A stretch of DNA of 64,000 nt from a gamma proteobacterium endosymbiont of Lamellibrachia anaximandri (GTDB taxonomy: Bacteria > Pseudomonadota > Gammaproteobacteria > Chromatiales > Chromatiaceae), in the NCBI GenBank assembly GCA_016756855.1, contig JAESPD010000011.1:1-64000 (forward strand), read 5' to 3'. A model generated the notes under the pieces. It was given only the letters and a program-made list of their open reading frames with translations. It was not told where the DNA came from and made no database searches. Positions 51,183 to 60,973 of the stretch are shown here, in pieces; positions within the stretch are counted from its first letter, which is position 1; every line of letters begins with the position of its first letter. A program made the position numbers and the translations under genes.

Positions 51183-52703
51183 ATGATTGCCGATTGGCCC
51201 ATCCTCAGCCTGACCATCTGGCTTCCGATTATCGGCGGGATAATGGTGCTCGCCAGTGGTGACAGGGAGCCCAATGCGACCCGTTGGACAGCGCTCATTG
51301 TTGCTGCTCTTACCTTTGTTTCGAGTCTGCCGCTCTGGTTTGGCTTTGACAGCGGCACTGCGGCGATGCAGTTTGTCGAACGGGCCTCCTGGATCTCCCA
51401 GTTCAAGATCGAGTACTATCTGGGTGTTGACGGCATCTCCATGCCGCTGATTATTTTGACTACCTTTATCACGCCGTTGGTGATCATCGCCGGCTGGGAA
51501 GTGATCAAATACAGGCCCTCTCAATACATGGCGGCCTTTCTCATTATGGAAGGCGTCATGGTAGGCGTGTTTTCCTCTCTGGATGCCATGCTTTTCTATG
51601 TCTTCTGGGAGGCGATGCTGATTCCGATGTTCATCATCATCGGCGTCTGGGGTGGTCCCAACCGGGTCTACGCGACCATCAAGTTCTTCCTCTATACCTT
51701 CTTCGGATCGGTCTTCATGCTGGTCGCGCTGATCTACATGTTCTTCCAGTCCGGAAGTTTCGACATTCTTGAATTTCATGGGCTGAAATTAACCCTGACG
51801 GAACAGATCCTGATCTTTATCGCTTTCCTGATGGCGTTTGCCGTAAAGGTTCCCATGTGGCCGGTACATACCTGGTTGCCGGACGCTCACGTTGAGGCGC
51901 CTACCGGCGGCTCTGTCATCCTGGCTGCGATCATGCTGAAGATCGGCGGTTACGGTTTTCTCCGCTTCAGTCTGCCGATTACGCCGGATGCAAGTCACAG
52001 CCTCGACTGGCTGATCATCAGCATGTCTTTGATCGCAGTCGTCTACATCGGCTTTGTGGCGTTGGCTCAGCAGGATATGAAAAAGCTGATAGCCTATTCA
52101 TCGATTGCACACATGGGTTTTGTCACTCTCGGTTTTTTCATCGTCTTCATCATCATGAGTGAGTCAGGATCAGGGACGGGAAGTGGCGCCCTGCTGGGCG
52201 TGGAAGGCGGTATGGTGCAGATGGTCTCTCATGGCTTTATCTCTGCAGCAATGTTCCTCTGCGTCGGTGTGCTCTATGATCGGATGCACAGTCGTCAGAT
52301 CGACGACTACGGTGGCGTGGTGCACACCATGCCTGTATTTGCGGCATTCATGGTCTTTTTTGCCATGGCCAATGCAGGTCTGCCTGGCACATCCGGCTTT
52401 GTCGGTGAATTCATGGTGATCCTGGCCAGCTTTCGCGCCGATTTCTGGTATGCGTTCCTGGCGGCAACGACGCTGATTATTGGTGCGGCCTATACTCTCT
52501 GGATGATCAAACGGGTGCTGTTCGGCGATGTGGCGAATGACAATGTCGCCACGCTGGAAGATATGAATTCTCGGGAACTCATCGTGCTGGGGACGCTTGC
52601 TGTGGCTGTCATGGTACTTGGCCTCTGGCCCGCACCTTTGGTTGAGGTGATGGATGCCAGCATTGCAAATCTGCTGCAGCATGTTTCCATCTCGAAGCTC
52701 TGA
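51183..52703 (+). CDS. nuoM: NADH-quinone oxidoreductase subunit M
   Basis: This 506-residue antiporter-like subunit has about 14 membrane helices. The key glutamate is E143 (YVFWEAMLIPMFIIIG; E144 in E. coli). The lysine-containing segment FAVKVPMWPVHTWLPDAHVEAPTGGSVILA follows near 220-250. It is one of the three proton-pumping channels of complex I, between NuoL and NuoN. GAAGGAAGG lies upstream of the ATG. nuoN starts 26 bases after the stop. Confidence 0.97.
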   Translation: MIADWPILSLTIWLPIIGGIMVLASGDREPNATRWTALIVAALTFVSSLPLWFGFDSGTAAMQFVERASWISQFKIEYYLGVDGISMPLIILTTFITPLVIIAGWEVIKYRPSQYMAAFLIMEGVMVGVFSSLDAMLFYVFWEAMLIPMFIIIGVWGGPNRVYATIKFFLYTFFGSVFMLVALIYMFFQSGSFDILEFHGLKLTLTEQILIFIAFLMAFAVKVPMWPVHTWLPDAHVEAPTGGSVILAAIMLKIGGYGFLRFSLPITPDASHSLDWLIISMSLIAVVYIGFVALAQQDMKKLIAYSSIAHMGFVTLGFFIVFIIMSESGSGTGSGALLGVEGGMVQMVSHGFISAAMFLCVGVLYDRMHSRQIDDYGGVVHTMPVFAAFMVFFAMANAGLPGTSGFVGEFMVILASFRADFWYAFLAATTLIIGAAYTLWMIKRVLFGDVANDNVATLEDMNSRELIVLGTLAVAVMVLGLWPAPLVEVMDASIANLLQHVSISKL

Positions 52704-52729
52704 ACAGGCAACTTACTCGGTAGCGCTCA

Positions 52730-54184
52730 ATGCATTTTGACTCGTCAATATTGATTCCGGTTCTGCCGGAGATTTTCGTCCTCACCCTGGCGTGTATCGT
52801 GCTGGTGGTCGATCTCTTTTTGAAAGATGAACAGCGCATCATTACTTACGGGATTACTCAGATCGGTCTGGTTTTCGCCGCTGTGATCGCCCTGGCAGTG
52901 GCACAGCCCGACACGCAGGTGGTGTTTGATGGCAGTTACGTACGCGATGCCATGAGCGATGTGTTGAAGGTTGCGATCTACCTGGTCAGCTTCGTAGCCT
53001 TCCTCTATGCCAAGGATTATCTGAAGGACAGGGGGATGTTCAAAGGAGAGTTCTACACCCTTGGACTGTTTGCCGTGCTTGGCATGAGTATCATGGTCTC
53101 CGCCAATAGTTTTCTGGTGATCTATCTGGGCCTGGAACTGCTGGCGCTATCTCTCTACGCACTGGTTGCCTTCAACCGGGATTCGAAGCAGGGCGCGGAA
53201 GCCGCCATGAAGTATTTCGTCCTGGGTGCGCTTGCCTCCGGCATGCTGCTTTACGGCATCTCAATGATCTATGGCGCTACCGGCACCATTCGTTTTGATG
53301 AATTGAGTACTGCGCTTGCCAGCCCGGATCTGAACAATATGGTCCTGGTGTTCGGTCTCGTTTTTGTGGTCGTCGGCCTGGCGTTCAAGTTTGGCGCGGT
53401 TCCCTTCCACATGTGGGTGCCGGATGTCTATCATGGTGCACCCACCGCCGTTACCCTGTTTATCAGCAGTGCGACAAAAATCGCAGCATTTGCTCTTGCG
53501 GTTCGCCTCCTGAAAGATGGGTTGGGTGAGCTGCAGATGCCAGGTGGCTGGGAGGGTTGGCAGGGCATGTTGATTATCCTGGCGATACTCTCCATGGGTG
53601 TGGGTAATCTGATCGCAGTCGCGCAGACCAACATCAAACGCATGCTCGCGTATTCCACTATTTCTCATGTCGGCTTTATTCTGCTGGGTATACTTGCCGG
53701 TACCCAGGAGGGCTATACCGCAGCAATGTTCTATACCCTGGTTTATGCAATCATGTCGCTGGGCGGTTTTGGCATGGTCATCGCCATGAGTCGTAGGGGT
53801 TTTGAGGCAGAGCGTCTCGACGACTATAAAGGACTGAGTCATCGCAGCCCCTGGTTTGCCGCCATGATGTTGCTATTGATGTTCTCCATGGCCGGTGTGC
53901 CGCCGACAGTGGGTTTCTTTGCAAAGCTGTTTGTACTCGATGCAGTCGTAAGTGTCGATTTGACCTGGGTCGCCTTGGTAGGCGTTTTCTTCTCAATTAT
54001 CGGCGCTTTCTACTACATACGCATCATCAAGCTGATGTATTTCGATAAGCCGCTCGATGATAGTCCTTTGACTGCGGGCCTGGACACCCGGATAGTATTA
54101 TCCCTGAACGGCCTTTCCGTACTGGCGCTGGGTATGTTTCCTGCCGGCCTTCTTTCGATTTGTACTGCGGCGTTTGGGGGTTAG
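52730..54184 (+). CDS. nuoN: NADH-quinone oxidoreductase subunit N
   Basis: This 484-residue antiporter-like subunit closes the operon. The key glutamate is E136 (IYLGLELLALSLYALVAF), and the lysine and histidine segment is FKFGAVPFHMWVPDVYHGAPTAVTLF near 222-247. It forms the third proton channel, next to NuoK. No terminator is seen between its stop and the tRNA-fMet 53 bases downstream, so read-through from nuo into tRNA-fMet is possible; the hairpin at 54323 ends the combined unit. Confidence 0.97.
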   Translation: MHFDSSILIPVLPEIFVLTLACIVLVVDLFLKDEQRIITYGITQIGLVFAAVIALAVAQPDTQVVFDGSYVRDAMSDVLKVAIYLVSFVAFLYAKDYLKDRGMFKGEFYTLGLFAVLGMSIMVSANSFLVIYLGLELLALSLYALVAFNRDSKQGAEAAMKYFVLGALASGMLLYGISMIYGATGTIRFDELSTALASPDLNNMVLVFGLVFVVVGLAFKFGAVPFHMWVPDVYHGAPTAVTLFISSATKIAAFALAVRLLKDGLGELQMPGGWEGWQGMLIILAILSMGVGNLIAVAQTNIKRMLAYSTISHVGFILLGILAGTQEGYTAAMFYTLVYAIMSLGGFGMVIAMSRRGFEAERLDDYKGLSHRSPWFAAMMLLLMFSMAGVPPTVGFFAKLFVLDAVVSVDLTWVALVGVFFSIIGAFYYIRIIKLMYFDKPLDDSPLTAGLDTRIVLSLNGLSVLALGMFPAGLLSICTAAFGG

Positions 54185-54237
54185 CGAAATTCGTGCTTGC
54201 CAAAACAGGTCAGCCCGGTTAATATTCGCCGCGTTGT

Positions 54238-54314
<77 letters not shown>

Positions 54315-54322
54315 ATTATAAG

Positions 54323-54347
54323 AAACCCCGGCTACCGGGGTTTTTTT
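54323..54347 (+). terminator. rho-independent terminator after tRNA-fMet
   Basis: AAACCCCGG (54323-54331) pairs with CCGGGGTTT (54335-54343) around CTA, followed by T. In E. coli the same position holds leaky terminators read through under NusA control. The same hairpin and 3' flank occur at 11421-11455. Confidence 0.9.
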
Positions 54348-54448
54348 GTTTCCGGCGTCCAACGTTGCGGTGAAGTGGCAACGGGGGTCCTGACCCGGTA
54401 TCGGGATCGTAACTGACCGATATGTAAGGAAAAGTCGGATTTTTGGAG

Positions 54449-54469
54449 TGGGCCATTGGCCCATTTTTT
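54449..54469 (+). terminator. terminator-like hairpin just before rimP
   Basis: TGGGCC, ATT and GGCCCA form a 6-base stem directly followed by six T. It ends 14 bases before the rimP start, so it would stop transcripts before the operon. This suggests an attenuator in the rimP-nusA-infB leader. The stem is short and the tightness of the 3-base loop is a caution. Confidence 0.55.
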
Positions 54470-54483
54470 GTGCGGTGAGGAAA

Positions 54484-54942
54484 ATGCGTTCTGCCCCTGA
54501 GAATTTGACAAAACTGGTGCGCCAAGAGGTTGACCTGCTTGGTTATGAGCTGGTTGGTGTCGAATTGACCAGCCGGGGTACGGGTGGATTGCTGTTACGA
54601 ATCTATATTGATCATGCCGATGGCATCAATGTTGATGATTGTTCCCAGGTGAGTCACCAGGTAAGTGGTGTGCTGGATGTGGAAGACCCGATCAAAGAGC
54701 ATTACAGCCTTGAGGTTTCCTCGCCTGGGCTGGACAGGCCGCTGTTCAATGAGGCTGACTTTGATCGTTTCAGTGGGCAGAAGGTGCGTTTGAAGACGCG
54801 TAACAAGATTGAGGGTAGACACCGTTTCATCGGGGAACTGGGTGGAGTGGAGAGTGACGAGGTTCTCATCGTTGATGAGGGAACGTGTTATCACATTCCT
54901 CTGGATGAGATTGATTCGGCGCGGTTGATTCCAGAATTCTGA
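54484..54942 (+). CDS. rimP: ribosome maturation factor RimP
   Basis: The ATG at 54484 gives 152 residues (E. coli 150); the longer frame from 54448 begins inside the leader hairpin and is rejected. The N-terminal domain [46 protein letters not shown] is typical, followed by [12 protein letters not shown] near 79-90 and a small Sm-like C-terminal domain. It helps assembly of the 30S subunit. GAGG lies only 3 bases before the ATG, a short spacing. nusA follows after 17 bases. Confidence 0.95.
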   Translation: MRSAPENLTKLVRQEVDLLGYELVGVELTSRGTGGLLLRIYIDHADGINVDDCSQVSHQVSGVLDVEDPIKEHYSLEVSSPGLDRPLFNEADFDRFSGQKVRLKTRNKIEGRHRFIGELGGVESDEVLIVDEGTCYHIPLDEIDSARLIPEF

Positions 54943-54959
54943 ATTGGGAAACAACAGAG

Positions 54960-56453
54960 ATGAGTAAAGAGATTCTGCTGGTTGTGGATGCCGTTTCCAA
55001 CGAAAAAGGTGTGGAAAAAGGGATCATCTTTGAGGCAATCGAGGCTGCTTTGGCTTCGGCCACAAGAAAGAAGAACGGTGACGATATCCTGGTGCGGGTT
55101 GCGATCGATCGCGATGCCGGCGACTACGATACCTTCCGTCGATGGGAAGTGGTTGAGGCTTATGCCGAGGATGAACCGGATGCCGCACTGCGCCAGGTTT
55201 TGCTCGATGTGGCAAGAGTGGATCAAGCGGATATCGAACTTGGCGACTTCGTGGAGGAGCCTATCGACTCCATTGAGTTTGGGCGTATTGCAGCCCAGGC
55301 AGCCAAACAGGTGATCGTACAGAAGGTTCGGGAAGCAGAGCGCGCCAAAGTTGTTGCAGCCTACCAGGGTCGTGAAGGCGAACTGGTCACTGGTGTGGTC
55401 AAGCGCGTCGATCGGGGCAACGTGTTTTTCGATCTGGGCGGCAACGCCGAAGCGTTCATCGGCCGTGAACACATGATACCCAAGGAGTCGGTCCGGGTTG
55501 GTGACCGCCTGCGCGGTTACCTCTACGAGGTTCGCTCCGAGCCACGAGGCCCTCAGCTTTTCGTCAGCCGGGCCATGCCGGAGCTGCTGATTGAGTTGTT
55601 CAAGCTGGAAGTTCCTGAGGTCGGTGAAGGCCTGATCGATATCCGGGGTGCTGCACGGGATGCTGGTCTGCGGGCCAAGATTGCCGTCAAGGCGCTGGAT
55701 AACCGCATAGATCCGGTTGGTGCCTGTGTCGGCATGCGCGGATCGCGGGTACAGGCGGTTTCCAATGAACTGAACGGCGAGCGCGTCGATATCATCCTGT
55801 GGAACGAAAATCCGGCCCAGTTCGTGATCAATGCCATGTCTCCGGCCGAAGTTGTCTCCATCGTGGTTGACGAGGATTCCCACTCGATGGATGTCTCTGT
55901 GAACGAAGAGAACCTCTCCCAGGCGATAGGCAGAGGTGGTCAGAACGTGCGCCTTGCAAGCCATCTGACCGGTTGGGAACTCAATGTCATGGACGAGGCT
56001 GAAGCGCAGGAGAAGAGTGAATCCGAGTCCCGGGTCTTCATCGAAACCTTTATGGAACAGCTCGATGTGGACGAGGACGTCGCTGTTATTCTGATGCAGG
56101 AGGGGTTTACCTCTATCGAAGAGGTGGCCTACGTGCCCATTGAAGAGATGATGGCCATCGAAGAGTTTGATGACGAGTTGATCGAAGAGCTGAGAAATCG
56201 CGCTAAAGACATGCTGCTCACCAAAGCGATCGCGAGCGAAGAGAGTTTTAAAGAGCCTGCCGAAGACCTGCTGGGTATGGATGGCATGGATAAGGATCTG
56301 GCCTATGCGCTTGCAGCCAAGGACGTGGTGAGCATGGAGGATCTGGCTGAACAGTCCATCGATGACCTGATGGAGATCGAAGGCATGGACGAAGAGCGGG
56401 CAGGTAAGTTGATCATGACCGCGCGTGTGCCCTGGTTTGAAGAGACGGAATAG
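54960..56453 (+). CDS. nusA: transcription termination/antitermination factor NusA
   Basis: This 497-residue protein (E. coli 495) has an N-terminal RNA polymerase-binding domain (about 1-130), an S1 domain (about 135-200, [28 protein letters not shown]), and two KH domains (about 205-345, with [14 protein letters not shown] and [14 protein letters not shown]). Two acidic C-terminal repeats follow (about 360-425 and 435-490), as in E. coli, where they bind RNA polymerase alpha and lambda N. It modulates pausing, termination and antitermination. In E. coli NusA controls its own operon through leader terminators, which may apply to the hairpins upstream here. Confidence 0.98.
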   Translation: MSKEILLVVDAVSNEKGVEKGIIFEAIEAALASATRKKNGDDILVRVAIDRDAGDYDTFRRWEVVEAYAEDEPDAALRQVLLDVARVDQADIELGDFVEEPIDSIEFGRIAAQAAKQVIVQKVREAERAKVVAAYQGREGELVTGVVKRVDRGNVFFDLGGNAEAFIGREHMIPKESVRVGDRLRGYLYEVRSEPRGPQLFVSRAMPELLIELFKLEVPEVGEGLIDIRGAARDAGLRAKIAVKALDNRIDPVGACVGMRGSRVQAVSNELNGERVDIILWNENPAQFVINAMSPAEVVSIVVDEDSHSMDVSVNEENLSQAIGRGGQNVRLASHLTGWELNVMDEAEAQEKSESESRVFIETFMEQLDVDEDVAVILMQEGFTSIEEVAYVPIEEMMAIEEFDDELIEELRNRAKDMLLTKAIASEESFKEPAEDLLGMDGMDKDLAYALAAKDVVSMEDLAEQSIDDLMEIEGMDEERAGKLIMTARVPWFEETE

Positions 56454-56459
56454 GGTGCG

Positions 56460-56480
56460 CCGACGGAAGACCTCCGTTGG
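56460..56480 (+). promoter_or_regulatory. hairpin between nusA and infB
   Basis: CCGACGGA, loop AGACC and TCCGTTGG form an 8-base stem with one G-U. No T-run follows. It lies in the 89-base gap between nusA and infB and may be a processing or stability element. Confidence 0.4.
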
Positions 56481-56542
56481 ATAGTGATGATGCGAGTGCG
56501 TGGCAATATGATGGGTAAGGCAAAGTCGAGAGGCCTGAACAA

Positions 56543-59134
56543 ATGAGTGAAGTAACGGTAGAACAGCTTGCCAAGGTTGTTGGCATTCCCTCCGAGCAGT
56601 TGCTGGGACAGTTGGCTGACGCCGGGATCCAGGCAAAAGGCCCCGACGACAAAATTTCGGATGAAGAGAAGAGTAAACTGCTCAATCATCTGCGACATAG
56701 CCATGGCAAAAAGGCGACAATATCCGCCAGTGCGCCCAATAAGGTGACACTGCGCCGCAAGACGGTCAGCGAATTGCGTCAGCCGGGCGCAACCCGCCGC
56801 AATCCACTGAATCGTGCAACCAGTACGCCGAGCAAAACAGTCAGTGTTGAGGTGCGGAAGAAGCGTACCTACGTGAAGCGCAGCGTAGTCGCTGGTGATG
56901 ACATGACGCAGAAGGAGGCGGAAGCAGCCCGCTTGGCGTTGGAAGAGCAATCAAAGCAGCAGGCGGTTGTTGAGGCAGAAGTGGAAGCGCGTAAGGCTGC
57001 GGAAGCGAAGAAGCGTGAAGAGGAGCAGGCAGAAGTCCGCAAAGCTGAAGAAGAGGCGCGCCTGAAGGCTGAGGAAGAGGCCAGACAACAAGCTGAAGAG
57101 GCGAACGAGGCGGCCCGTCAGGCGGAAGAGGCCAGGGTCAAGAAGGAACAGGAAGCGAAACAGCAGGAAGCAGCTCGGGGCAAAAAGGGCAATAAGGAGA
57201 GCAGAGGCAAGGAGCAGAAAGATTCGAAAGGTGGCTCGTCCCGCTACGGTCGCAAAGAGTTGCATGTTTCAAAAGAGGGTCGAGGACGGCGCAAGAAAAA
57301 GCCGTCCCGTCGTCGGGGAACACCGGCGGTTGATACGGAACACGGGTTTCAAAAACCTACCACGCCAGTGGTGCATGAGGTGAAAATACCCGAGAGCATC
57401 TCCGTGGCCGAGCTGGCGCAGCAGATGTCGGTGAAAGCCGCCGAAGTGATCAAGGTGCTGATGAAGATGGGCATGATGGTCACCATCAATCAGCCGTTGG
57501 ATCGGGATACATCGACGCTGATCGTGGAGGAGATGGGGCATACCCCGGTTATGCAGCGGGATGAGGACGTAGAGGCGGATCTGCTCAGTAGTGATGACGC
57601 CGCGCAAGCGGAAGGTGAACAGATTGCACGTCCACCGGTAGTTACCATCATGGGTCACGTCGACCATGGTAAGACTTCTCTGCTCGATTACATCAGGGCC
57701 AGTAAAGTTGCGGATGGTGAGGCGGGTGGAATCACCCAGCATATTGGCGCGTATCACGTCGATACAGCCAAGGGCACCATTTCGTTTCTGGATACCCCTG
57801 GCCACGCCGCGTTTACTGCGATGCGCGCCCGTGGTGCGAAGGTAACCGATATCGTCATCCTCGTGGTCGCTGCCGATGATGGCGTCATGCCGCAGACCAG
57901 GGAGGCAATCCAGCACGCCAGGGCTGCGAACGTGCCACTGATCGTGGCGGTGAATAAGATCGATAAGCCGGAAGCGAATCCGGATCGCGTGATCCAGGAG
58001 TTGGCCCAGGAAGAGGTTATCCCGGAAGATTGGGGCGGCGATACCATGTTCGTCCAGGTCTCCGCCAAGAGTGGCGAAGGCATTGATGATCTGCTTGACG
58101 CCATCCTGCTGCAGTCCGAGGTGCTGGAGCTTACCGCCGTCGCAGAGGGACCGGCTGTCGGCTCCATTGTGGAATCGTCGCTGGATAAGGGACGTGGCCC
58201 CGTTGCCACTGTGCTGGTGCGCTCCGGTCTTCTGAATAAAGGGGACATCATTGTCTCCGGCAAGGAGTATGGCCGTGTTCGTGCCATGTTCGATGAAAAC
58301 GGTAAGTCAGTGAAAAGTGCCGGTCCCTCCATACCCGTGGTGGTGCTGGGGCTTTCCGGTACACCCGATGCAGGTGACGATGTACGGGCGGTTGCGGATG
58401 AGCGGCGCGCTCGTGAGATTGCCAGTCTGCGTGTCGACAAACACCGGGACAACCGCTTTGCCGCGCAGAAGGCCACCAAGCTGGATGAGATGTTCAGCCA
58501 GATGGGACAGGGTGATGTGCAGAATCTCAACATCATCGTCAAGGCTGATGTGCAGGGAAGCGTGGAGGCGCTGAGAGAGTCGCTGATGAAGATCTCCACC
58601 GATGAGGTGAAGGTGGCTATCGTGGCTGCGGGCGTAGGGGGGATCAGTGAATCTGATGCAAATCTTGCGGTTACCTCCAATGCGATTATTTTCGGCTTCA
58701 ATGTACGCGCCGATGCGGGTGCGCGGCGTATCGTCGAAGAGCAGGGTCTCGATATGCGTTACTACGGCATCATCTATGAAGTCATCGATGATGTGAAGAA
58801 AGCGATCTCCGGCATGCTCTCCCCTGAAATTCGCGAAGAGATTATCGGTCTGGCCGAGGTGCGTGATGTCTTCCGTAACTCCAAGATCGGGGCGATTGCA
58901 GGCTGCATGGTCACCGAAGGTGCCGTCAGACGGAACAGCCCGATTCGTGTGCTACGCGACAATGTGGTCATTTATGAAGGGGCGCTGGAGTCGCTGCGCC
59001 GGTTCAAGGATGACGTGCCTGAGGTCAAGGCGGGTACGGAGTGTGGTGTCGGTGTGAGGAACTACAATGACGTGCAGGCCGGCGATCAGATCGAGGTGTT
59101 CGAACGTACTGAAATAGCGCGGATTGTCGAGTAG
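56543..59134 (+). CDS. infB: translation initiation factor IF-2
   Basis: This 863-residue protein (E. coli 890) begins with an IF2 N-terminal domain ([29 protein letters not shown]). A long, charged Ala/Glu/Lys helix region (about 125-225) and a basic stretch follow. A second IF2 N-like domain lies near 283-335 ([24 protein letters not shown]). The GTPase domain has GHVDHGKT near 371-378, DTPGH near 417 and NKID near 471, followed by the ribosome and fMet-tRNA binding domains. It places initiator tRNA on the 30S subunit. Internal starts may give shorter forms, as in E. coli. rbfA begins 3 bases after its stop. Confidence 0.98.
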   Translation: MSEVTVEQLAKVVGIPSEQLLGQLADAGIQAKGPDDKISDEEKSKLLNHLRHSHGKKATISASAPNKVTLRRKTVSELRQPGATRRNPLNRATSTPSKTVSVEVRKKRTYVKRSVVAGDDMTQKEAEAARLALEEQSKQQAVVEAEVEARKAAEAKKREEEQAEVRKAEEEARLKAEEEARQQAEEANEAARQAEEARVKKEQEAKQQEAARGKKGNKESRGKEQKDSKGGSSRYGRKELHVSKEGRGRRKKKPSRRRGTPAVDTEHGFQKPTTPVVHEVKIPESISVAELAQQMSVKAAEVIKVLMKMGMMVTINQPLDRDTSTLIVEEMGHTPVMQRDEDVEADLLSSDDAAQAEGEQIARPPVVTIMGHVDHGKTSLLDYIRASKVADGEAGGITQHIGAYHVDTAKGTISFLDTPGHAAFTAMRARGAKVTDIVILVVAADDGVMPQTREAIQHARAANVPLIVAVNKIDKPEANPDRVIQELAQEEVIPEDWGGDTMFVQVSAKSGEGIDDLLDAILLQSEVLELTAVAEGPAVGSIVESSLDKGRGPVATVLVRSGLLNKGDIIVSGKEYGRVRAMFDENGKSVKSAGPSIPVVVLGLSGTPDAGDDVRAVADERRAREIASLRVDKHRDNRFAAQKATKLDEMFSQMGQGDVQNLNIIVKADVQGSVEALRESLMKISTDEVKVAIVAAGVGGISESDANLAVTSNAIIFGFNVRADAGARRIVEEQGLDMRYYGIIYEVIDDVKKAISGMLSPEIREEIIGLAEVRDVFRNSKIGAIAGCMVTEGAVRRNSPIRVLRDNVVIYEGALESLRRFKDDVPEVKAGTECGVGVRNYNDVQAGDQIEVFERTEIARIVE

Positions 59135-59137
59135 ACA

Positions 59138-59503
59138 ATGGCGCAGGATTTCAAGCGCACCGATCGTATCGGCTCCCAGCTGCAGCGGGATCTGGCGGAC
59201 CTCATCCGTGAGGAGATGAAGGACCCTGGGTTGGGCATGGTTACCATCCAGGAGGTTCGAGTAGTGCGGGATCTCTCCCAGGCCAAGGTCTTCTTTACCG
59301 TGATGGGTACGGATCTCCCTGTCAGTGAGTGTGCCAAGCGGCTGAATCAGGCGGCAGGACACCTGCGCTTTCTGCTGGGGCAGCAGAGCAAGTTACGTAC
59401 CGTGCCCAAACTGCATTTCGTCTTTGACGAGTCGGTTGAGCGGGGTCAACATCTGGCTTCCCTGATCGATCAGGCGGTCGCCGATAATCATTCGGATTCA
59501 TAA
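59138..59503 (+). CDS. rbfA: 30S ribosome-binding factor RbfA
   Basis: This 121-residue protein has a single KH-like domain. It begins MAQDFKRTDRIGSQLQRDLADLIREEMKDPGLGMVTIQEVRVVRDLSQAKVFFTV, the pattern of the family (E. coli 133 residues). It binds the 16S rRNA 5' helix during late 30S maturation and cold adaptation. It starts 3 bases after infB and depends on translational coupling. truB follows after 50 bases containing a small CCGGC-GCCGG hairpin. Confidence 0.96.
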   Translation: MAQDFKRTDRIGSQLQRDLADLIREEMKDPGLGMVTIQEVRVVRDLSQAKVFFTVMGTDLPVSECAKRLNQAAGHLRFLLGQQSKLRTVPKLHFVFDESVERGQHLASLIDQAVADNHSDS

Positions 59504-59553
59504 GCCCGGCAATCGCCGGAAACTCATTCAGAAAAAACTACCTAGAGCAGAAG

Positions 59554-60477
59554 ATGGGACGTCGTCGAAACAGAGGACGCAATATCAGTGGGGTATTGCT
59601 GTTGGATAAGCCGGAGGGTATTACCTCCAACAAGGCTTTGCAGGAGATCAAGTTTCTCTTCAAGGCCGCCAAGGCCGGTCATACTGGTAGTCTGGACCCG
59701 CTGGCGACCGGACTGCTGCCGATCTGTTTCGGTGAGGCGACCAAGATGTCGGCCTTTCTGCTGGATGCTGACAAGCACTACCAGGTGAAGGTCAAGCTTG
59801 GCGAGACCACCACCACGGGGGATGCCGAGGGCGAAATCCTGAAAACCGCGAGCCCCGACGGCGTCACGGAAACGGCTCTGTTGGAAGTGTTGCAGACGTT
59901 TATGGGGGAGCAGCAGCAGTTGCCGCCCATGTACTCAGCCATCAAGCACAAGGGTGAAAGGCTCTATAAGCTGGCACGCCAGGGTATAGAGGTAGAGCGC
60001 GAACCCCGCACCATTCATATCCACTCCCTCGACCTGCTCAGTTTTGACCTGCCGGAATTCGAGATGTACGTGCACTGCTCGAAAGGCACCTATGTGCGCA
60101 CCCTGGCGGAGGATATCGGCGCCAAATTGGGCTGCGGTGCTTTTGTCAGCGGTTTGCGCCGCACTGGTGTGGGTCCATTTGACGATCAGTCGATGGTGAC
60201 CCTGGAACAGGTAAAAGAGGATTTCGAAGCGCGCCGGTTTGCGGAGATGGATGCGCTGCTGCTGCCGCTGGAGAGTGCGCTCTCCGATTGGCCGGAGATC
60301 AACCTCACGCCGGATGCCGCCTTCTATCTGAAACAGGGACAGCCGGTGCTGGTGCCCAAGGCGCCCACCAGCGGCTGGGTTCGCCTCTACGCCAATGAGG
60401 TGGATTTTCTCGGTGTTGGACAGATCCTGGACGATGGCCGCGTGGCGCCCAAGCGATTGCTGCAGTCGAATCACTGA
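59554..60477 (+). CDS. truB: tRNA pseudouridine-55 synthase
   Basis: This 307-residue protein carries the catalytic aspartate D48 in KAGHTGSLDPLATGLLPICFGEATK, identical in number to E. coli TruB. The segments YQVKVKLGETTTTGDAEGE and KGTYVRTLAEDIGAKLGCGAFVSGLRRT follow. A PUA-like C-terminal domain ends the protein (about 250-307). It makes pseudouridine 55 in the T loop of all tRNAs. It is in the same order as in E. coli. rpsO follows after 196 bases with its own promoter. Confidence 0.97.
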   Translation: MGRRRNRGRNISGVLLLDKPEGITSNKALQEIKFLFKAAKAGHTGSLDPLATGLLPICFGEATKMSAFLLDADKHYQVKVKLGETTTTGDAEGEILKTASPDGVTETALLEVLQTFMGEQQQLPPMYSAIKHKGERLYKLARQGIEVEREPRTIHIHSLDLLSFDLPEFEMYVHCSKGTYVRTLAEDIGAKLGCGAFVSGLRRTGVGPFDDQSMVTLEQVKEDFEARRFAEMDALLLPLESALSDWPEINLTPDAAFYLKQGQPVLVPKAPTSGWVRLYANEVDFLGVGQILDDGRVAPKRLLQSNH

Positions 60478-60506
60478 GGATACAACCAATCAGGTCGCTG
60501 ATTTAA

Positions 60507-60535
60507 TTGCGATTCAGACACAATCCGCGCATAAT
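60507..60535 (+). promoter_or_regulatory. sigma-70 promoter of rpsO
   Basis: TTGCGA (60507-60512) and CATAAT (60530-60535) are 17 bases apart. Transcription from near 60542 gives a leader of about 130 bases before rpsO. Confidence 0.6.
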
Positions 60536-60541
60536 TCGCGG

Positions 60542-60673
60542 CTCACTGGAGTGCCAACAGGGCACTTCGGAACAGATTTATCGAGACGGCCGGACTCCCC
60601 TGAACTCATTGTTGGAGGAGATCTTAAAAATGGCCATATTTATAGAGACGTAACCCAATAGGAGTACAGCGTC
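60542..60673 (+). promoter_or_regulatory. candidate S15-responsive leader of rpsO
   Basis: The leader holds a hairpin AGTGCC-AACAG-GGCACT (60550-60566), a GGAGGAGATC purine tract at about 60614 that resembles a decoy ribosome binding site, and the real GGAG before the ATG at 60674. S15 controls its own mRNA through unrelated leader structures in different bacteria, so a regulatory role is inferred. Confidence 0.4.
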
Positions 60674-60943
60674 ATGACAATGAGCTCAGAAGATAAAAAA
60701 GCCATCGTGGAAGAGTATAAACGTGGCCCCGGTGATACCGGTTCCCCAGAGGTGCAGGTAGCCCTGCTGACCTCCCGTATCACCTATCTCACCGAACACT
60801 TCAAGCGGCACAAGCAGGATCACCACTCCCGCCAGGGTCTGGTTCGCATGGTCAACTCCCGCCGTAAGCTGCTTGACTATCTCAAGAGCAAGGATGCGGA
60901 GCGCTATCGCGATCTGATCTCCCGCCTTGGCCTGCGCCGTTAA
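60674..60943 (+). CDS. rpsO: 30S ribosomal protein S15
   Basis: This 89-residue protein is the same length as E. coli S15. The rRNA-binding surface is seen in [50 protein letters not shown], and it ends RLGLRR. S15 binds 16S rRNA helices 20-22 early in assembly and controls its own translation in several bacteria. GGAG precedes the first ATG by 9 bases; a second ATG two codons later is an alternative start. pnp follows after only 30 bases without a stem-loop. Confidence 0.98.
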   Translation: MTMSSEDKKAIVEEYKRGPGDTGSPEVQVALLTSRITYLTEHFKRHKQDHHSRQGLVRMVNSRRKLLDYLKSKDAERYRDLISRLGLRR

Positions 60944-60973
60944 TCCGGTCTTATCTGCACTGAGGAAGAGACA

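Noticed and set aside
54891..56636. 581-codon open frame antisense to nusA
   Set aside because: Shadow of nusA; no plausible start context or domain.
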